A DNA stretch of 13,146 nucleotides, taken from contig JAFGSL010000581.1 in assembly GCA_016934645.1 (NCBI GenBank), forward strand, positions 1 through 13,146. Reading direction: 5' to 3'. The translations under genes were made by a program, and so were the position numbers. This stretch comes from Anaerolineae bacterium. Its GTDB lineage: Bacteria; Chloroflexota; Anaerolineae; B4-G1; SLSP01. Under the pieces are notes generated by a model. That model searched no databases. It had not been told where the DNA came from and was given only the letters and a program-made list of their open reading frames with translations. This document shows positions 13,061 to 13,146 of the stretch, piece after piece. Positions within the stretch are counted from its first letter, which is position 1. Each line of letters starts with the position of its first letter.

Positions 13061-13146
13061 CTTAGGGTCTGTAAAAGAATAAGTTCCCGCGCAGAGCGCC
13101 CCGGGGACGGGGCTTCGAGCGTGAAATACGGGAAGTTATATTTTTA
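13061..13146. mobile_element. Palindromic MITE-like element, copy D (runs off the window)
   Basis: It begins CTTAGGGTCTGTAAAAG and shares 42 identical bases with copy B (13074-13115 with 8708-8749), followed by the inverted end core ACGGGAAGTTATATTTTTA at the window edge. The last part and the expected second CTTAG are missing because the window stops. It lies 8 nt after the end of the broken Kelch gene. Confidence 0.75.

Noticed and set aside
1..13146. CRISPR array, tRNA, rRNA or defence island
   Set aside because: There are no regularly spaced direct repeats, no cloverleaf with a CCA-ready acceptor, and no nuclease, methylase or toxin-antitoxin genes. The repeats present are dispersed palindromes.

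Overview
The window looks like an ordinary stretch of a Gram-positive-like or monoderm-type chromosome, most likely Chloroflexota (Anaerolineae or a relative). That placement is inferred from family content and style, not from a marker gene. The clues are secreted proteins with long Pro/Thr-rich linkers after a membrane anchor or lipobox, a large GT-C-type membrane glycosyltransferase with extracytoplasmic beta-domains, a bactofilin next to a DUF4446 protein, a tungsten-type aldehyde:ferredoxin oxidoreductase with its own MoaD-like partner, and many palindromic interspersed repeats.

Layout. Bases 1-538 (minus strand) carry the start of an AOR-family oxidoreductase, preceded by a MoaD/ThiS-like small sulfur carrier; they form a probable operon. 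Bases 539-880 are a divergent promoter region with a long imperfect inverted repeat. Bases 881-2350 (plus) encode a processive family-2 glycosyltransferase. It converges on a minus-strand cell-envelope group: a GT-C-type glycosyltransferase (3872-6250), a DUF4446 protein (3142-3699) and a bactofilin (2430-2936), with a strong terminator inside the 3' end of the glycosyltransferase gene. Bases 6251-6564 are a second divergent promoter region with two good promoters, degenerate heptamer repeats and a perfect 17-bp hairpin. Bases 6565-8661 (plus) encode a membrane-anchored HExxH metalloprotease. Bases 8819-10620 hold glutamate racemase (murI), a coupled GNAT acetyltransferase and a small unknown gene whose 3' end has been replaced by a repeat. 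Bases 10522-10865 are a cluster of palindromic elements. Bases 10925-12718 encode a lipoprotein alpha-amylase. The window closes with a broken Kelch-type secreted protein gene (12756-13052) and another repeat copy.

How the parts work together. Much of the content is cell-surface biology: polysaccharide or glycan synthesis (GT2, GT-C), peptidoglycan precursor supply (MurI), envelope-associated cytoskeleton (bactofilin) and secreted hydrolases (protease, amylase). The AOR/MoaD pair is a separate redox module.

The least expected content is a family of short non-autonomous palindromic elements (five copies seen: 3728-3859, 8693-8790, 10522-10661, 10769-10865, 13061-end). Their ends resemble one another, their middles differ, and each complete copy is bracketed by a direct CTTAG-like repeat. 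Several sit just after stop codons, and one has rewritten the C-terminus of a gene. I see no complete new defence or metabolic system, no CRISPR array, no tRNA or rRNA and no transposase gene.
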